From Streptomyces scabiei 87.22 (GTDB taxonomy: Bacteria; Actinomycetota; Actinomycetes; Streptomycetales; Streptomycetaceae): a stretch of DNA of 64,000 nt. Of this stretch, positions 1 to 10,943 are shown piece by piece (position 1 is the stretch's first letter; every line of letters starts with the position of its first letter). The stretch covers positions 1,798,001-1,862,000 of the forward strand of contig NC_013929.1 in NCBI RefSeq assembly GCF_000091305.1, written 5' to 3'. The notes beneath the pieces were generated by a model. The model did no database searches and was not told where the DNA came from. It was given only the letters and a program-made list of their open reading frames with translations. Position numbers and translations under genes: made by a program.

Positions 1-1375
<1,375 letters not shown>

Positions 1376-1421
1376 CGCGGCTACCCCCAACCGATTCCAC
1401 GGACGAGACTAGAGGCAGCAC

Positions 1422-1482
1422 GTTGACGACGTCAACAGACTGAACATCTATCGGAAATTCTCACCATCGTGTACGGTGGCGG
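1422..1482 (+). promoter_or_regulatory. Two-part promoter/operator of the DISARM-like operon
   Basis: The inverted repeat GTTGACGACGTCAAC is at 1422-1436. Exactly 32 bp further is GTGTACGGTGGCGG at 1469-1482, whose TACGGT could be a -10 box for the kinase gene (leader of about 110 nt). The same two elements at the same spacing precede the methylase gene at 43.7 kb on the other strand. The 32-bp spacer is not conserved between the two copies, so the match is not a simple duplication. The repeat also overlaps the putative -35 of the divergent sigma gene, so one bound protein could affect both directions. Confidence 0.75.
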
Positions 1483-1593
1483 CGGCCGCGGCGCCCCCTC
1501 TGTCACGATGGGCGGTGGCGCAGTCAGGTCAGGGGGACGCATTCCGTTTCGGAACAGCGAGAACCCGCGGAAACAGGGACAGAGGAGCGGGGC

Positions 1594-4500
1594 GTGAGCC
1601 ACGAGCTGGTCGACGGCAGATTCCGTATCGGGCGCGTCATCGGCAAGGGCAACATGGGGGAGGTCCACCGGGCCGAGGACCTGGACGCCCTCGTGGGTTC
1701 GCCCGAGCGCGTGGTCGCGCTGAAGACCATCCTTCGCCGTCGTACCGGCCTTCAGATCGACACCGGTGCCGACCCCAAGGCGGTAGAGCGCTTCGCGCGC
1801 GAGGTGCGCATCATGCGCCGCCTCGACCATCCCAACCTCACTCGGCTCGTCGCAGGCGGAGTCGCCGAGGACCACGGCAGCCTTCCCTATCTCGCCATGG
1901 AACTCCTGGACGGCGAGACGCTGCGCGACCTCATCGAGGAGGAACGGCAGCTCCCCGTCACCTGGGCCGCCGCCATCGGTGCGCAGATCGCGTCCGGCCT
2001 CGCCGCCGCGCACGCCGCCGATATCGTCCATCGGGACCTCAAGCCCGCCAACGTCATGCTCACCCGGGGCGGCACGGTCAAGGTCCTCGACTTCGGCATG
2101 GGGCGCATCGTCGACGACCCCGACGAGGCCCGGCTGACCGGCACCGGCGTCAGTGTGGGCACGGCCCGCTACATGGCTCCGGAGCAGTTCGAGGCCAAGC
2201 AGGTCACCCAGGCCGCCGATCTGTACGCGCTGGGCTGTGTGCTGTACGAGATGCTCGTGGGGGTACCGCCGTTCACCAGCGAGTCCCCGTTCGAGCTGGC
2301 CGCCAAGCACACGCGCGAGGCGCCGACGCCCATCGCCGTGATCCGCAGCGAGGTGCCCGCCGAGCTCGTCCGTCTCGTCGACCGGCTGCTCGCCAAGGAC
2401 CCGGCGGCCCGTCCCGCGGACGCCGTCGCCGTACGCGACGCGCTGCTTCCCCTGGTCGTACAGGACGGGGACTCCCAGCAACTGCCGCATTGGAGCGCCC
2501 TGGACCCGGCCCGCCCCCTGCGCGACCCCGCCGCACAGGCCCCCGCCCCGCAGGCCACTCCCCCGAAGCCGCCGCCCGTCACCGTCTCCGGCGCGGGCAT
2601 GGACGTATTCGGCGTCCACCGCACGCTCATCAGGGACTACCGCTCCTTCACCGAGGGCGGCACCGTCATCCGTGACGACCGTATCGCGGCGTTCGTCGAG
2701 GACGACCTCAACAGCAAGTCGCAGTGGCCCGACCCGTGGCTGTCGCTGAACCCCTTCTTCCAGGGCGGCGGCACGGTGGTCGAACTCGCCGGGCAGAAGG
2801 TGCTGCACGACGAGTGCGCCCGGATCTTCCAGGCGAAGAAGACCGAGGGCGGCACGGTGCCCGACGGCCGTCCGCTGACACTCCACCAGCACCAGCGCGA
2901 GGCCATCGACGCCGCCGCGTCCGGTGCGTCGTACGTCCTGACGACGGGCACCGGGTCCGGCAAGTCGCTCGCGTACATCGTCCCGATCGTGGACAAGGTC
3001 CTCCACCAGCGGGACGCCGAGGGGCCGAACGCCGCCAAGAGGGTCCGGGCGATCATCGTCTACCCCATGAACGCGCTCGCCAACAGCCAGCTCAAGGAGC
3101 TGGAGAAGTATCTGCGCGACGGCTACGGCACGGGCCGCGAGCCGGTCACCTTCGCCCGGTACACGGGCCAGGAGGACGACGAGAAGCGCAAGGAGATCCG
3201 GGACAACCCGCCGGACATCCTGCTCACCAACTACGTGATGCTGGAACTGATGCTGACCCGCCCGGCCGACCGGGCGAGCCTCATCAAGATGGCGCGGGGC
3301 CTGGAGTTCCTGGTCTTCGACGAGTTGCACACCTACCGCGGCCGGCAGGGCGCCGACGTCGCCCTGCTGATCCGCCGCGTCCGCGAGGCCTGCCAGGCGC
3401 AGGACCTGCAGTGCATCGGGACGTCGGCCACCATGTCGACGGAGGGCACGCTCGACGACCAGAAGAAGGTCGTCGCAGGAGTGGCGAGCACCCTGTTCGG
3501 TACGACCGTGCGCCCGGAGCACGTCATCGGCGAGACCTTGGTCCGCGCCACCCACGACACACCGGAGATCGTCTCCGCCGAGCGTCTGGGCTCTCCCGCC
3601 GCGCCGCGCGCGTACGACGATCTCGTGCGCGACCCGCTGGCCCGCTGGATCGAGACCCGCTTCGGCCTGGCCACCGACGAGGCCACGGGGCGGCTCGTCC
3701 GGCAGCGGCCCACGAAGATCGAGGTCGCGGCGAAGGAACTGCACGAGGAGTCCGGGGTCGCCGAGGACCAGTGTGCCGCCGCGATCCGCGCCACCCTGGA
3801 GGCCGGTTCGCAGGCGCTGCACCCGGTGACCGAGCGGCCGCTGTTCGCGTTCCGGCTGCACCAGTTCCTCTCCAAGGGCGACACCGTGTACGTCACCCTG
3901 GAGGACAAGCTCTCGCGCCATCTCACCCGCTCGTACCAGCTCGAACAGCCGGGCAGCGACGGCAGGTTGCTGATGCCGCTGGCGTTCTGCCGGGAGTGCG
4001 GCCAGGAGTATCTGACGGTGTGGCGGACCGAGAGGGACGGCGAGGTCCGCTACGAGGCGCGCCGGGACACCTCCGCGACGGGCGGCCGGCAGGGCGACGG
4101 CTACCTCTACGTCGACCACGAGCGGGCGTGGCCGTCCAACGTCCAGTACGCGGTGGACGATCGCCGACTCCCCGAGTCCTGGCTGGAGTTGGACGACAAG
4201 GGCCAGGAGGTCGTGAAGAAGTCGTACCGCGACCGGGTGCCGCGTGCCGTCACCGTCGATCCGCGCGGTCACGAGGGCCGCGGCGAGCTCCAGGCCGCGT
4301 TCGTGCCCTCCCCCTTCCTCTTCTGTCTGCACTGCGGGGTCGCGTACGAGCAGACGCGCGGCCGGGACTTCGCGAAGCTGGCGACGCTCGACCAGGAGGG
4401 CCGCTCCTCCGCGACCTCGCTGATCTCGGCGTCGGTGGTGCGCTCGCTGAAGTCGGTGCCGGAGGAATCCCTGGACAAGGAGGCGCGCAAGCTCCTCACG

Positions 4501-7500
4501 TTCGTCGACAACCGGCAGGACGCGTCCCTCCAGGCGGGTCACTTCAACGACTTCGTGCAGATCACGCAGTTGCGCGGCGCCCTGTACCGGGCGGCTCTGG
4601 ACGCGGGCGAGGACGGCGTCCACCACGAGGAACTGGCCTCGTCGGTGACGAACGCTCTCACCATCGAGCCGGCCGACTACACCGGCGAGAGCGATCTGCC
4701 GCCCTCCCTCGCCCGCAACGCCGCCAAGACACTGCGTGACGTGATCGCGTTCCGTCTCTATCTGGACCTGGAGCGCGGCTGGCGCATCACCATGCCGAAC
4801 CTGGAACAGACCGGCCTGCTGGAGATCGGCTACGAGGACCTGGACTGGGTGGCGGCCAAGCAGGACCGTTGGGCGGGCACGCACGAGGCGCTGCGCGACG
4901 CCGACCCGGCGCTGCGGGCCGAGGTCATGAAGGCGCTGCTCAACGAGATGCGCCGCTCCCTCGCCATCGACGTCTCGTACTTCCGTGACGACTTCGACTC
5001 GCTCCAGCGGGCGAGCGAGGAACGGCTGATCGACCCGTGGGTGCTGTCCGCGGCCGACAAGCCGAAGGTCGGCACGGCCTATCCGCATCCGTCCGGCCGG
5101 GGCATGGACCGCTCGGCCCTGTTCCTGTCGGCGCGCGGCAAGTTCGGCAAGTACCTGCGCCGCGCGGACACGTCGTTCAAGACCCTCGATCCGGCCGATC
5201 TCCAGCTGGTCATCGAGGAGTTGCTGAAGGTGCTGGCCAAGGCGGGCCTGGTGAAGGAGGTGACGGAGGCCCCGCAGCGCGCCGGCCGCTACCGCAGGTC
5301 GTCCGCCCCGGCCGCCACCGGCTACCGGGTGGCCGCCCAGTCCCTCGTGTGGCGTGCCGGCAGAGGCGAGCGGGGCACGCACGACCCGCTGACCCGCACC
5401 TACCAGAGCGGCGACGGCCCGCGCGTCAACACCTTCTTCCGCGACCTGTACAAGGACGCGGCGGGCACCCTGTCCGGCCTGTTCGCGCGCGAACACACCG
5501 CGCAGGTCTCTCCGGAGGAGCGGGAGCAGCGCGAAGAGGCCTTCCGTAAGGCGGAGTTGAAGCTGCTGTACTGCTCCCCGACGATGGAGCTGGGCGTCGA
5601 CATCTCCCAGCTCAACGCGGTGATGATGCGCAACGTGCCGCCCACCCCGGCGAACTACGCGCAGCGCTCGGGCCGCGCGGGCCGCAGTGGCCAGCCCGCC
5701 CTCGTCACCACGTACTGCGCGACGGGCAACAGCCACGACCAGTACTACTTCCGCCGCTCGGAGCGCATGGTCGCCGGCGCCGTCGCCCCGCCCCGCCTGG
5801 ACCTCGCCAACGAGGACCTCGTCCTCTCCCACCTCCAGGGCATCTGGATCGCGGAGGCCGGCCTGAAACTGGGTCGTGCCGTCCCCGAGGTGCTGGACGT
5901 GTCGTACCCGGACACGGGCGACCGCCCGAACCCGGCGCTGGAGCTGCTGCCGGACATCCTCGCGGCCTCCCTCGACGAGAGCGCCCGCCGCCGCACGATC
6001 GACGCGGCTCTCCGCGTCCTGGGCCCGCTCCTGCCCGACTTCGCCGACACCACCTGGTGGCACGACGACTGGATCCAGGACCGGGTGCGGACGGTGGCGA
6101 CCCGCTTCGACCGGGCCTTCGACCGCTGGCGGCAGCTGTTCCGTTCCGCGCTCGACGACCAGTACATCCAGAACAGGCGCCGCCTCGACTACAGCCTCAC
6201 CGAGGGCGACCGCATCCGCGCCAACGCCCGCCGCCGCGAGGCCGAGACCCAACTGAACCTGCTGATGAACGAGAGCGCCGACAGCAAGTCGGTCCTCTCC
6301 GACTTCAACCCGTACCGCTATCTCGCCTCCGAGGGCTTCCTGCCCGGCTACAGCTTCCCACGGCTCCCCCTCGCCGCGTACATCCCGACCGTCGGCCGCC
6401 GCCGCGGGGACGGCGACTACCTCCAGCGCCCGCGCTTCCTCGCGATCCGAGAGTTCGGCCCGGGTGCGCTGATCTACCACGAGGGCGCCCGCTACCAGGT
6501 GACCCGCATCCAGCTCCCCCCGGACTCCTCCGGCGAGCTGGCGACCAGCGAGGCCCGCCGCTGCGCGCACTGCGGCTACCACCACGACCCGGAGCAGCTG
6601 GAGGACCGCTGCGCCATGTGCCACGAGCCGCTGGGCGCGGCGACGTACGGCCTGCTGCACCTGCACACCGTGTATACCACCCGCCGTGAGCGGATCTCGT
6701 CCGACGAGGAGGAGCGGCGCCGCGCCGGCTTCAAGCTGGAGACGTCGTACCGCTTCCAGGACCACGGCACTCGCAAGGGCCGCCTGAACGCGGCGGTCAC
6801 CGACGTCTCGGGCGTGCCGCTCGCCGAGGTGGCGTACGGCGACTCGGCGAGCGTTCGGATCACCAACATCGGCCCGTTGCGTGCCAAGAACGACGAGCCG
6901 CCGGGCTACTGGCTGGACCTGGCGGACGGCCGCTGGATGACGAGCAAGGACGCGGCCGAGGCGTCCGGCGAGTTCAGCGAGCTGGACAAGGTCGACGCGG
7001 ACGGCAACGAGCGGCGCCGCAAGAAGCGGGTCATCCCGTATGTGGAGGACCGCCGCAACATCCTCGTCGTCACCCTCGACGAGCCGCTGCCGGAGCCGGT
7101 GGCCGTCTCCCTGATGTACGCCCTGGAGCGTGGCATCGAGGCCGCGTTCGAGCTGGAGGACTCCGAGCTGTCGAGCGAGCTGCTGCCGCCGGACGACGGC
7201 CCGCGCAACCGCTTCCTGTTCACGGAGGCCGCCGAGGGCGGCGCGGGTGTGCTGCGCCGCCTCCAGGCCGAGCCCGACGCCTTGGCGAAGGCGGCCGTAC
7301 GCGCCCTGGACATCTGCCACTTCGACGCGGACGGCACCGACCAGGGCGGCCCGCACCCGGACCGGCCGTGCGCGCTCGGCTGCTACGAGTGCCTGCTGAC
7401 CTACGGCAACCAGCTCAACCACGCCCTGATCAACCGCCACTCGGTGCGGGACCTGCTGGTGCGGCTGGCGACGGCGACCGCCCGGCGGGAGTCACGCGGC

Positions 7501-7947
7501 GAGTCGCGCTCGGAGCAGTACCGGCGGCTGCTCGACCAGTCCCCGCCCGCGGCCTCCTCCCCCGCTTCTTCCCCCTCCTCCCCCGCCGAGCCGACACCGG
7601 TCGAGGCAGCGGCCGGGGCGGTGGTCGGGGCATCGGCGGCCGAGCTGGCCGCTCGGGGCGACTTCCTGGGCTGGGCGAAGGCGCGGGGCCTGCGGCTGCC
7701 GGACGAGCCGGGCTCGTTCCTCACCGAGGCGATGGCGACCCCCGACTACGTGTACCGCCTGCCCGGCGTGAACGTGGCCGTCTTCGTGGACCTGCCGGAC
7801 CAGGAGCAGGACAGCTCCCGGGACGAGGACGCCGAGGACCGTCTGTTCAACGCCCGCTGGGACGTCATCCGCTTCGCGCACGACGCCGACTGGGACGCAG
7901 TCGCCGCTGCCAATGCCCGCTACTTCGGCTCTCCGGCCGCCAACTGA
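1594..7947 (+). CDS. Protein kinase-SF2 helicase-DUF1998 fusion (DrmA/DrmB-like)
   Basis: 2117 residues from a GTG behind GAGGAGCGGGG. Residues ~10-280 are a PknB-type Ser/Thr kinase: glycine loop GKGNMGEVH, VALK lysine, catalytic HRDLKPAN (~146), DFG (~166) and GTARYMAPEQF, so it looks active; there is no membrane segment. From ~430 comes an SF2 helicase: Walker A TGTGSGKS (~451), DELH box (~576), GTSATMS, and C-terminal motifs MELGVDIS and QRSGRAGRSG. CxxC pairs occur at ~798, ~910 and ~1656, and the DUF1998 cysteine cluster CALGCYECLLTYGNQ at ~1926. The C-terminus (VAVFVDLP, NARWDVIRFAHD) resembles a Vsr/DUF559-type nuclease fold, unproven. DISARM has separate DrmA helicase and DrmB DUF1998 proteins; here both activities share one chain with a kinase. 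MrfA/YprA has the same helicase-DUF1998 order. First gene of the operon, 29 bp before the next. Confidence 0.85.
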   Translation: MSHELVDGRFRIGRVIGKGNMGEVHRAEDLDALVGSPERVVALKTILRRRTGLQIDTGADPKAVERFAREVRIMRRLDHPNLTRLVAGGVAEDHGSLPYLAMELLDGETLRDLIEEERQLPVTWAAAIGAQIASGLAAAHAADIVHRDLKPANVMLTRGGTVKVLDFGMGRIVDDPDEARLTGTGVSVGTARYMAPEQFEAKQVTQAADLYALGCVLYEMLVGVPPFTSESPFELAAKHTREAPTPIAVIRSEVPAELVRLVDRLLAKDPAARPADAVAVRDALLPLVVQDGDSQQLPHWSALDPARPLRDPAAQAPAPQATPPKPPPVTVSGAGMDVFGVHRTLIRDYRSFTEGGTVIRDDRIAAFVEDDLNSKSQWPDPWLSLNPFFQGGGTVVELAGQKVLHDECARIFQAKKTEGGTVPDGRPLTLHQHQREAIDAAASGASYVLTTGTGSGKSLAYIVPIVDKVLHQRDAEGPNAAKRVRAIIVYPMNALANSQLKELEKYLRDGYGTGREPVTFARYTGQEDDEKRKEIRDNPPDILLTNYVMLELMLTRPADRASLIKMARGLEFLVFDELHTYRGRQGADVALLIRRVREACQAQDLQCIGTSATMSTEGTLDDQKKVVAGVASTLFGTTVRPEHVIGETLVRATHDTPEIVSAERLGSPAAPRAYDDLVRDPLARWIETRFGLATDEATGRLVRQRPTKIEVAAKELHEESGVAEDQCAAAIRATLEAGSQALHPVTERPLFAFRLHQFLSKGDTVYVTLEDKLSRHLTRSYQLEQPGSDGRLLMPLAFCRECGQEYLTVWRTERDGEVRYEARRDTSATGGRQGDGYLYVDHERAWPSNVQYAVDDRRLPESWLELDDKGQEVVKKSYRDRVPRAVTVDPRGHEGRGELQAAFVPSPFLFCLHCGVAYEQTRGRDFAKLATLDQEGRSSATSLISASVVRSLKSVPEESLDKEARKLLTFVDNRQDASLQAGHFNDFVQITQLRGALYRAALDAGEDGVHHEELASSVTNALTIEPADYTGESDLPPSLARNAAKTLRDVIAFRLYLDLERGWRITMPNLEQTGLLEIGYEDLDWVAAKQDRWAGTHEALRDADPALRAEVMKALLNEMRRSLAIDVSYFRDDFDSLQRASEERLIDPWVLSAADKPKVGTAYPHPSGRGMDRSALFLSARGKFGKYLRRADTSFKTLDPADLQLVIEELLKVLAKAGLVKEVTEAPQRAGRYRRSSAPAATGYRVAAQSLVWRAGRGERGTHDPLTRTYQSGDGPRVNTFFRDLYKDAAGTLSGLFAREHTAQVSPEEREQREEAFRKAELKLLYCSPTMELGVDISQLNAVMMRNVPPTPANYAQRSGRAGRSGQPALVTTYCATGNSHDQYYFRRSERMVAGAVAPPRLDLANEDLVLSHLQGIWIAEAGLKLGRAVPEVLDVSYPDTGDRPNPALELLPDILAASLDESARRRTIDAALRVLGPLLPDFADTTWWHDDWIQDRVRTVATRFDRAFDRWRQLFRSALDDQYIQNRRRLDYSLTEGDRIRANARRREAETQLNLLMNESADSKSVLSDFNPYRYLASEGFLPGYSFPRLPLAAYIPTVGRRRGDGDYLQRPRFLAIREFGPGALIYHEGARYQVTRIQLPPDSSGELATSEARRCAHCGYHHDPEQLEDRCAMCHEPLGAATYGLLHLHTVYTTRRERISSDEEERRRAGFKLETSYRFQDHGTRKGRLNAAVTDVSGVPLAEVAYGDSASVRITNIGPLRAKNDEPPGYWLDLADGRWMTSKDAAEASGEFSELDKVDADGNERRRKKRVIPYVEDRRNILVVTLDEPLPEPVAVSLMYALERGIEAAFELEDSELSSELLPPDDGPRNRFLFTEAAEGGAGVLRRLQAEPDALAKAAVRALDICHFDADGTDQGGPHPDRPCALGCYECLLTYGNQLNHALINRHSVRDLLVRLATATARRESRGESRSEQYRRLLDQSPPAASSPASSPSSPAEPTPVEAAAGAVVGASAAELAARGDFLGWAKARGLRLPDEPGSFLTEAMATPDYVYRLPGVNVAVFVDLPDQEQDSSRDEDAEDRLFNARWDVIRFAHDADWDAVAAANARYFGSPAAN

Positions 7948-7976
7948 CCGCCCATCCAGAGGACTTGAAGACTCAC

Positions 7977-10943
7977 ATGGCACTCACGTACTCCGCCGGT
8001 TCCCTGGTGAAGGCCCGCGGCCGGGAATGGGTCGTTCTCCCCGAGAGCAAGCCCGACCTGCTCGTCCTGCGTCCGCTGGGCGGCTCGGACGACGACATCG
8101 CCGCCGTGTTCCCGGCGTTCGAGGCGGTGGACGAGGCGAAGTTCGCGCCGCCCGAGCCGAGCGACCTCGGTGACCAGCGGGCAGCGGGCCTGTTGCGTAC
8201 GGCGTTGCGCGTCGGCTTCCGCTCGGGCGCCGGCCCGTTCCGCTCGCTGGCCGGGATCGCGGTGGAGCCGCGCGCGTACCAGCTGGTTCCTCTGCTGATG
8301 GCCCTGCGGCAGAAGACGGTCCGCATGCTGATCTCGGACGACGTCGGCATCGGCAAAACGATCGAGGCGGGCCTCGTCGCGAGCGAGTTGTTGGCGCAGG
8401 GGGAGGCCACGGGCCTGGCGGTGCTCTGCTCGCCTGCGCTCGCCGAGCAGTGGCAGCAGGAGCTGCGCACGAAGTTCGGCGTCGACGCGGAGCTGGTCCT
8501 CTCCTCGACGGTCTCGCGCCTCGAACGGGGCCTGGACCTGGGCCAGTCCCTCTTCGACAAGTACCCGCACGTGATCGTCTCGACGGACTTCATCAAGTCC
8601 CCGCGCCACCGCGACGACTTCGTACGCCACTGCCCCGACCTGGTGATCGTCGACGAGGCGCACACCTGCGTGGTCGCCGACGACACCTCGACGGCGTCGC
8701 AGAACCAGCTCCGCTTCGAGCTGCTGCGCCGCGTCGCGGCGGACGAGACCCGGCACCTGCTGCTCGTGACGGCGACCCCGCACAGCGGCAAGGAGTCCGC
8801 GTTCCGCAACCTCCTCGGCCTGGTCAAGCCCGAACTGGCCGACGTGAGCCTGGACTCGGAGGCGGGCCGCAAGCTCCTCGCCCAGCACTTCGTGGCGCGC
8901 AAGCGGGCGGACGTACGCCAGTACCTCACCAAGGAGGACGGGCTCACCGACGACTCCCTCGCGGAGCGGACCGCGTTCCCCTCGGACCGCTACTTCAAGG
9001 ACGAGACGTACAAGCTGTCGCCGGAGTACCGGGCCCTGCTCGACGACGCGATCGCGTACGCGAGTGAGCGCGTCGAGCAGGCGGGCAGCCAGGGCAAGCG
9101 CGAGGCCCGCATCGCCTGGTGGTCGGCGATCGCGCTGCTCCGCTCCCTGGTGTCTTCCCCGCGCGCCGCCGCGCAGACCCTGCGGACCCGCTCGGCGGCG
9201 GCGATCGCCGCGTCGGCGGAGGAGGCCGACAAGCTGGGCGCCCCGCTCAACAGCGACGCGGCCGACAGCGACGCGATGGAGGGCATGGACGTCGCCCCGG
9301 GCGCGGAGACGACCGAGGACACCGGGGACCCGCGCTCCTACCTCGCCGAACTCGCCGCGATCGCGGAGCAGTTGGAGGGCCCGGCCAAGGACCTCAAACT
9401 CAAGGCGCTCATCAAGCACCTCAAGGCACTGCTCGCGGACGGCCACAACCCGATCGTGTTCTGCCGCTACATCCCGACGGCCGAGTACCTCGCCGCCCAG
9501 CTGGAGAACGACAAGGAGTCCGGCAGGCGCGGCCCGCTCGGCGCCAAGACCGTCGTGAAGGCGGTCACCGGCACGCTCTCCCCGCAGCAGCGCCTGGAGC
9601 GCATCGAGAAGCTGGCCGAGGAGGCCGGCGAGGACGCCGCCGCCCGTCGCGTCCTGATCGCCACGGACTGCCTGTCGGAGGGCGTCAACCTCCAGCACCA
9701 CTTCGACGCCGTCGTCCACTACGACCTGGCCTGGAACCCGACCCGCCACGACCAGCGCGAGGGCCGCGTCGACCGCTACGGCCAGCGCAAGGACCAGGTC
9801 CGCGTCATCACCCTGTACGGCGACGACAACGGCATCGACGGCAAGGTCCTCGAAGTCCTCATCAAGAAGCACCGCCAGATCAAGAAGGACCTCGGCATCT
9901 CGGTCTCCGTCCCCGACGAACTGTCGACGGGCGTCACGGACGCGATCGTCGAGTGGCTGCTGATGCGGGGCCGCGAGGACCAGGACGCCCTGTTCAGCGC
10001 GGACGCGTTCAAGGTGAGCACGGCGAAGCTGGACAGCGACTGGAACTCGGCGGCCGAGCGCGAGAAGGCGTCGCGCTCACGGTTCGCGCAGCGGTCGGTG
10101 CGTCCGCAGGAGGTGGCCCGCGAGGTCGCGGCGGTCCGGGAGGCGCTGGGCGGTACGGGCGAGATCGACACGTTCGTACGGGAGTCGCTGGGCGCCCTCG
10201 GTGCCGTTCTCCGCGGCGACGGCGAGGACTTCACGGCCCAGGTCGGCGGCACACCCATCGGCCTGCGGGACGCGCTGGCGCCGGTGGTGGGCGCGGAGGC
10301 GATCGAGAAGGACCGCGCGATCCCGTTCCGCACGGACCCGGCGGTGGCGCGGGGCGAGGCGGCACTGGTGCGGACGGATCCGGTGGTCGGCGCCCTCGCC
10401 TCCCATGTCCTGAACGCCGCCCTGGACACCCAGGCCGACGGCGCCCGCCCGGCCCGCCGCTGCGGCGTGGTCACCACGGACGCGGTCGGCACCATGACCA
10501 CCCTCCTCCTGGTCCGCTACCGCTTCCACCTCACACTCCCCTCCCGCAGCGGCGAGAAGCAGCTGGTCGCGGAGGACGCCCGCCTGATCGCCTTCGAGGG
10601 CTCCGCCAGGAAGGCGGAGTGGCTGCCGCCGGAGCGGGCACGGGACCTGCTCGACGCGACTGCGTCCGAGAGCACGGACCGCCACTACGCCGAACGCACG
10701 ATGACCCGCCTGCTCACCCAACTCCCCGACGTCTACGGCCACCTGGAGACGTACGGCGAGGAACTGGCCGCAGAGCTGGACGCCTCCCACCGCCGGGTAC
10801 GCCAGGCGTCCGGCGAGATCGTCCGAGGCCTCTCCGTCACCGTGCAGAAGCCCGCCGACATCCTCGGCGCGTACGTATACCTGCCCTCCGCCCCTGCCGC
10901 TGCTACGGCCACCGCCCCTGCCGCTCCTGGAGTGTCCGCCTGA
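7977..10943 (+). CDS. drmD-like: DrmD-like SNF2 helicase
   Basis: 988 residues from ATG 7977. Chosen over longer readings because the family begins near here and AGAGGACT lies upstream. The N-terminus is a short beta-rich head (SLVKARGREWVVLPESKPDL), as in DISARM DrmD proteins. Helicase motifs: Walker A-like SDDVGIGKTIEAGL (~120), LVIVDEAHT (~223), LLVTATPHSG, then C-terminal motifs CLSEGVNLQHHFDAVVHYDL and HDQREGRVDRYGQR (~570-605). In DISARM, DrmD is an accessory SNF2 ATPase thought to remodel DNA or displace bound proteins. Its stop overlaps the next start (TGATG), so it is translationally coupled to the methylase. The helicase core is intact. Confidence 0.85.
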   Translation: MALTYSAGSLVKARGREWVVLPESKPDLLVLRPLGGSDDDIAAVFPAFEAVDEAKFAPPEPSDLGDQRAAGLLRTALRVGFRSGAGPFRSLAGIAVEPRAYQLVPLLMALRQKTVRMLISDDVGIGKTIEAGLVASELLAQGEATGLAVLCSPALAEQWQQELRTKFGVDAELVLSSTVSRLERGLDLGQSLFDKYPHVIVSTDFIKSPRHRDDFVRHCPDLVIVDEAHTCVVADDTSTASQNQLRFELLRRVAADETRHLLLVTATPHSGKESAFRNLLGLVKPELADVSLDSEAGRKLLAQHFVARKRADVRQYLTKEDGLTDDSLAERTAFPSDRYFKDETYKLSPEYRALLDDAIAYASERVEQAGSQGKREARIAWWSAIALLRSLVSSPRAAAQTLRTRSAAAIAASAEEADKLGAPLNSDAADSDAMEGMDVAPGAETTEDTGDPRSYLAELAAIAEQLEGPAKDLKLKALIKHLKALLADGHNPIVFCRYIPTAEYLAAQLENDKESGRRGPLGAKTVVKAVTGTLSPQQRLERIEKLAEEAGEDAAARRVLIATDCLSEGVNLQHHFDAVVHYDLAWNPTRHDQREGRVDRYGQRKDQVRVITLYGDDNGIDGKVLEVLIKKHRQIKKDLGISVSVPDELSTGVTDAIVEWLLMRGREDQDALFSADAFKVSTAKLDSDWNSAAEREKASRSRFAQRSVRPQEVAREVAAVREALGGTGEIDTFVRESLGALGAVLRGDGEDFTAQVGGTPIGLRDALAPVVGAEAIEKDRAIPFRTDPAVARGEAALVRTDPVVGALASHVLNAALDTQADGARPARRCGVVTTDAVGTMTTLLLVRYRFHLTLPSRSGEKQLVAEDARLIAFEGSARKAEWLPPERARDLLDATASESTDRHYAERTMTRLLTQLPDVYGHLETYGEELAAELDASHRRVRQASGEIVRGLSVTVQKPADILGAYVYLPSAPAAATATAPAAPGVSA

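Noticed and set aside
1432..7440. A 2002-residue open frame on the reverse strand
   Set aside because: Antisense shadow of the kinase-helicase gene caused by high third-position GC; it has no recognisable motif and the plus strand encodes clear kinase and helicase motifs.
7920..9872. 650-residue reverse frame opposite the SNF2 helicase
   Set aside because: Low-complexity Arg/Val/Leu composition and opposite intact helicase motifs.
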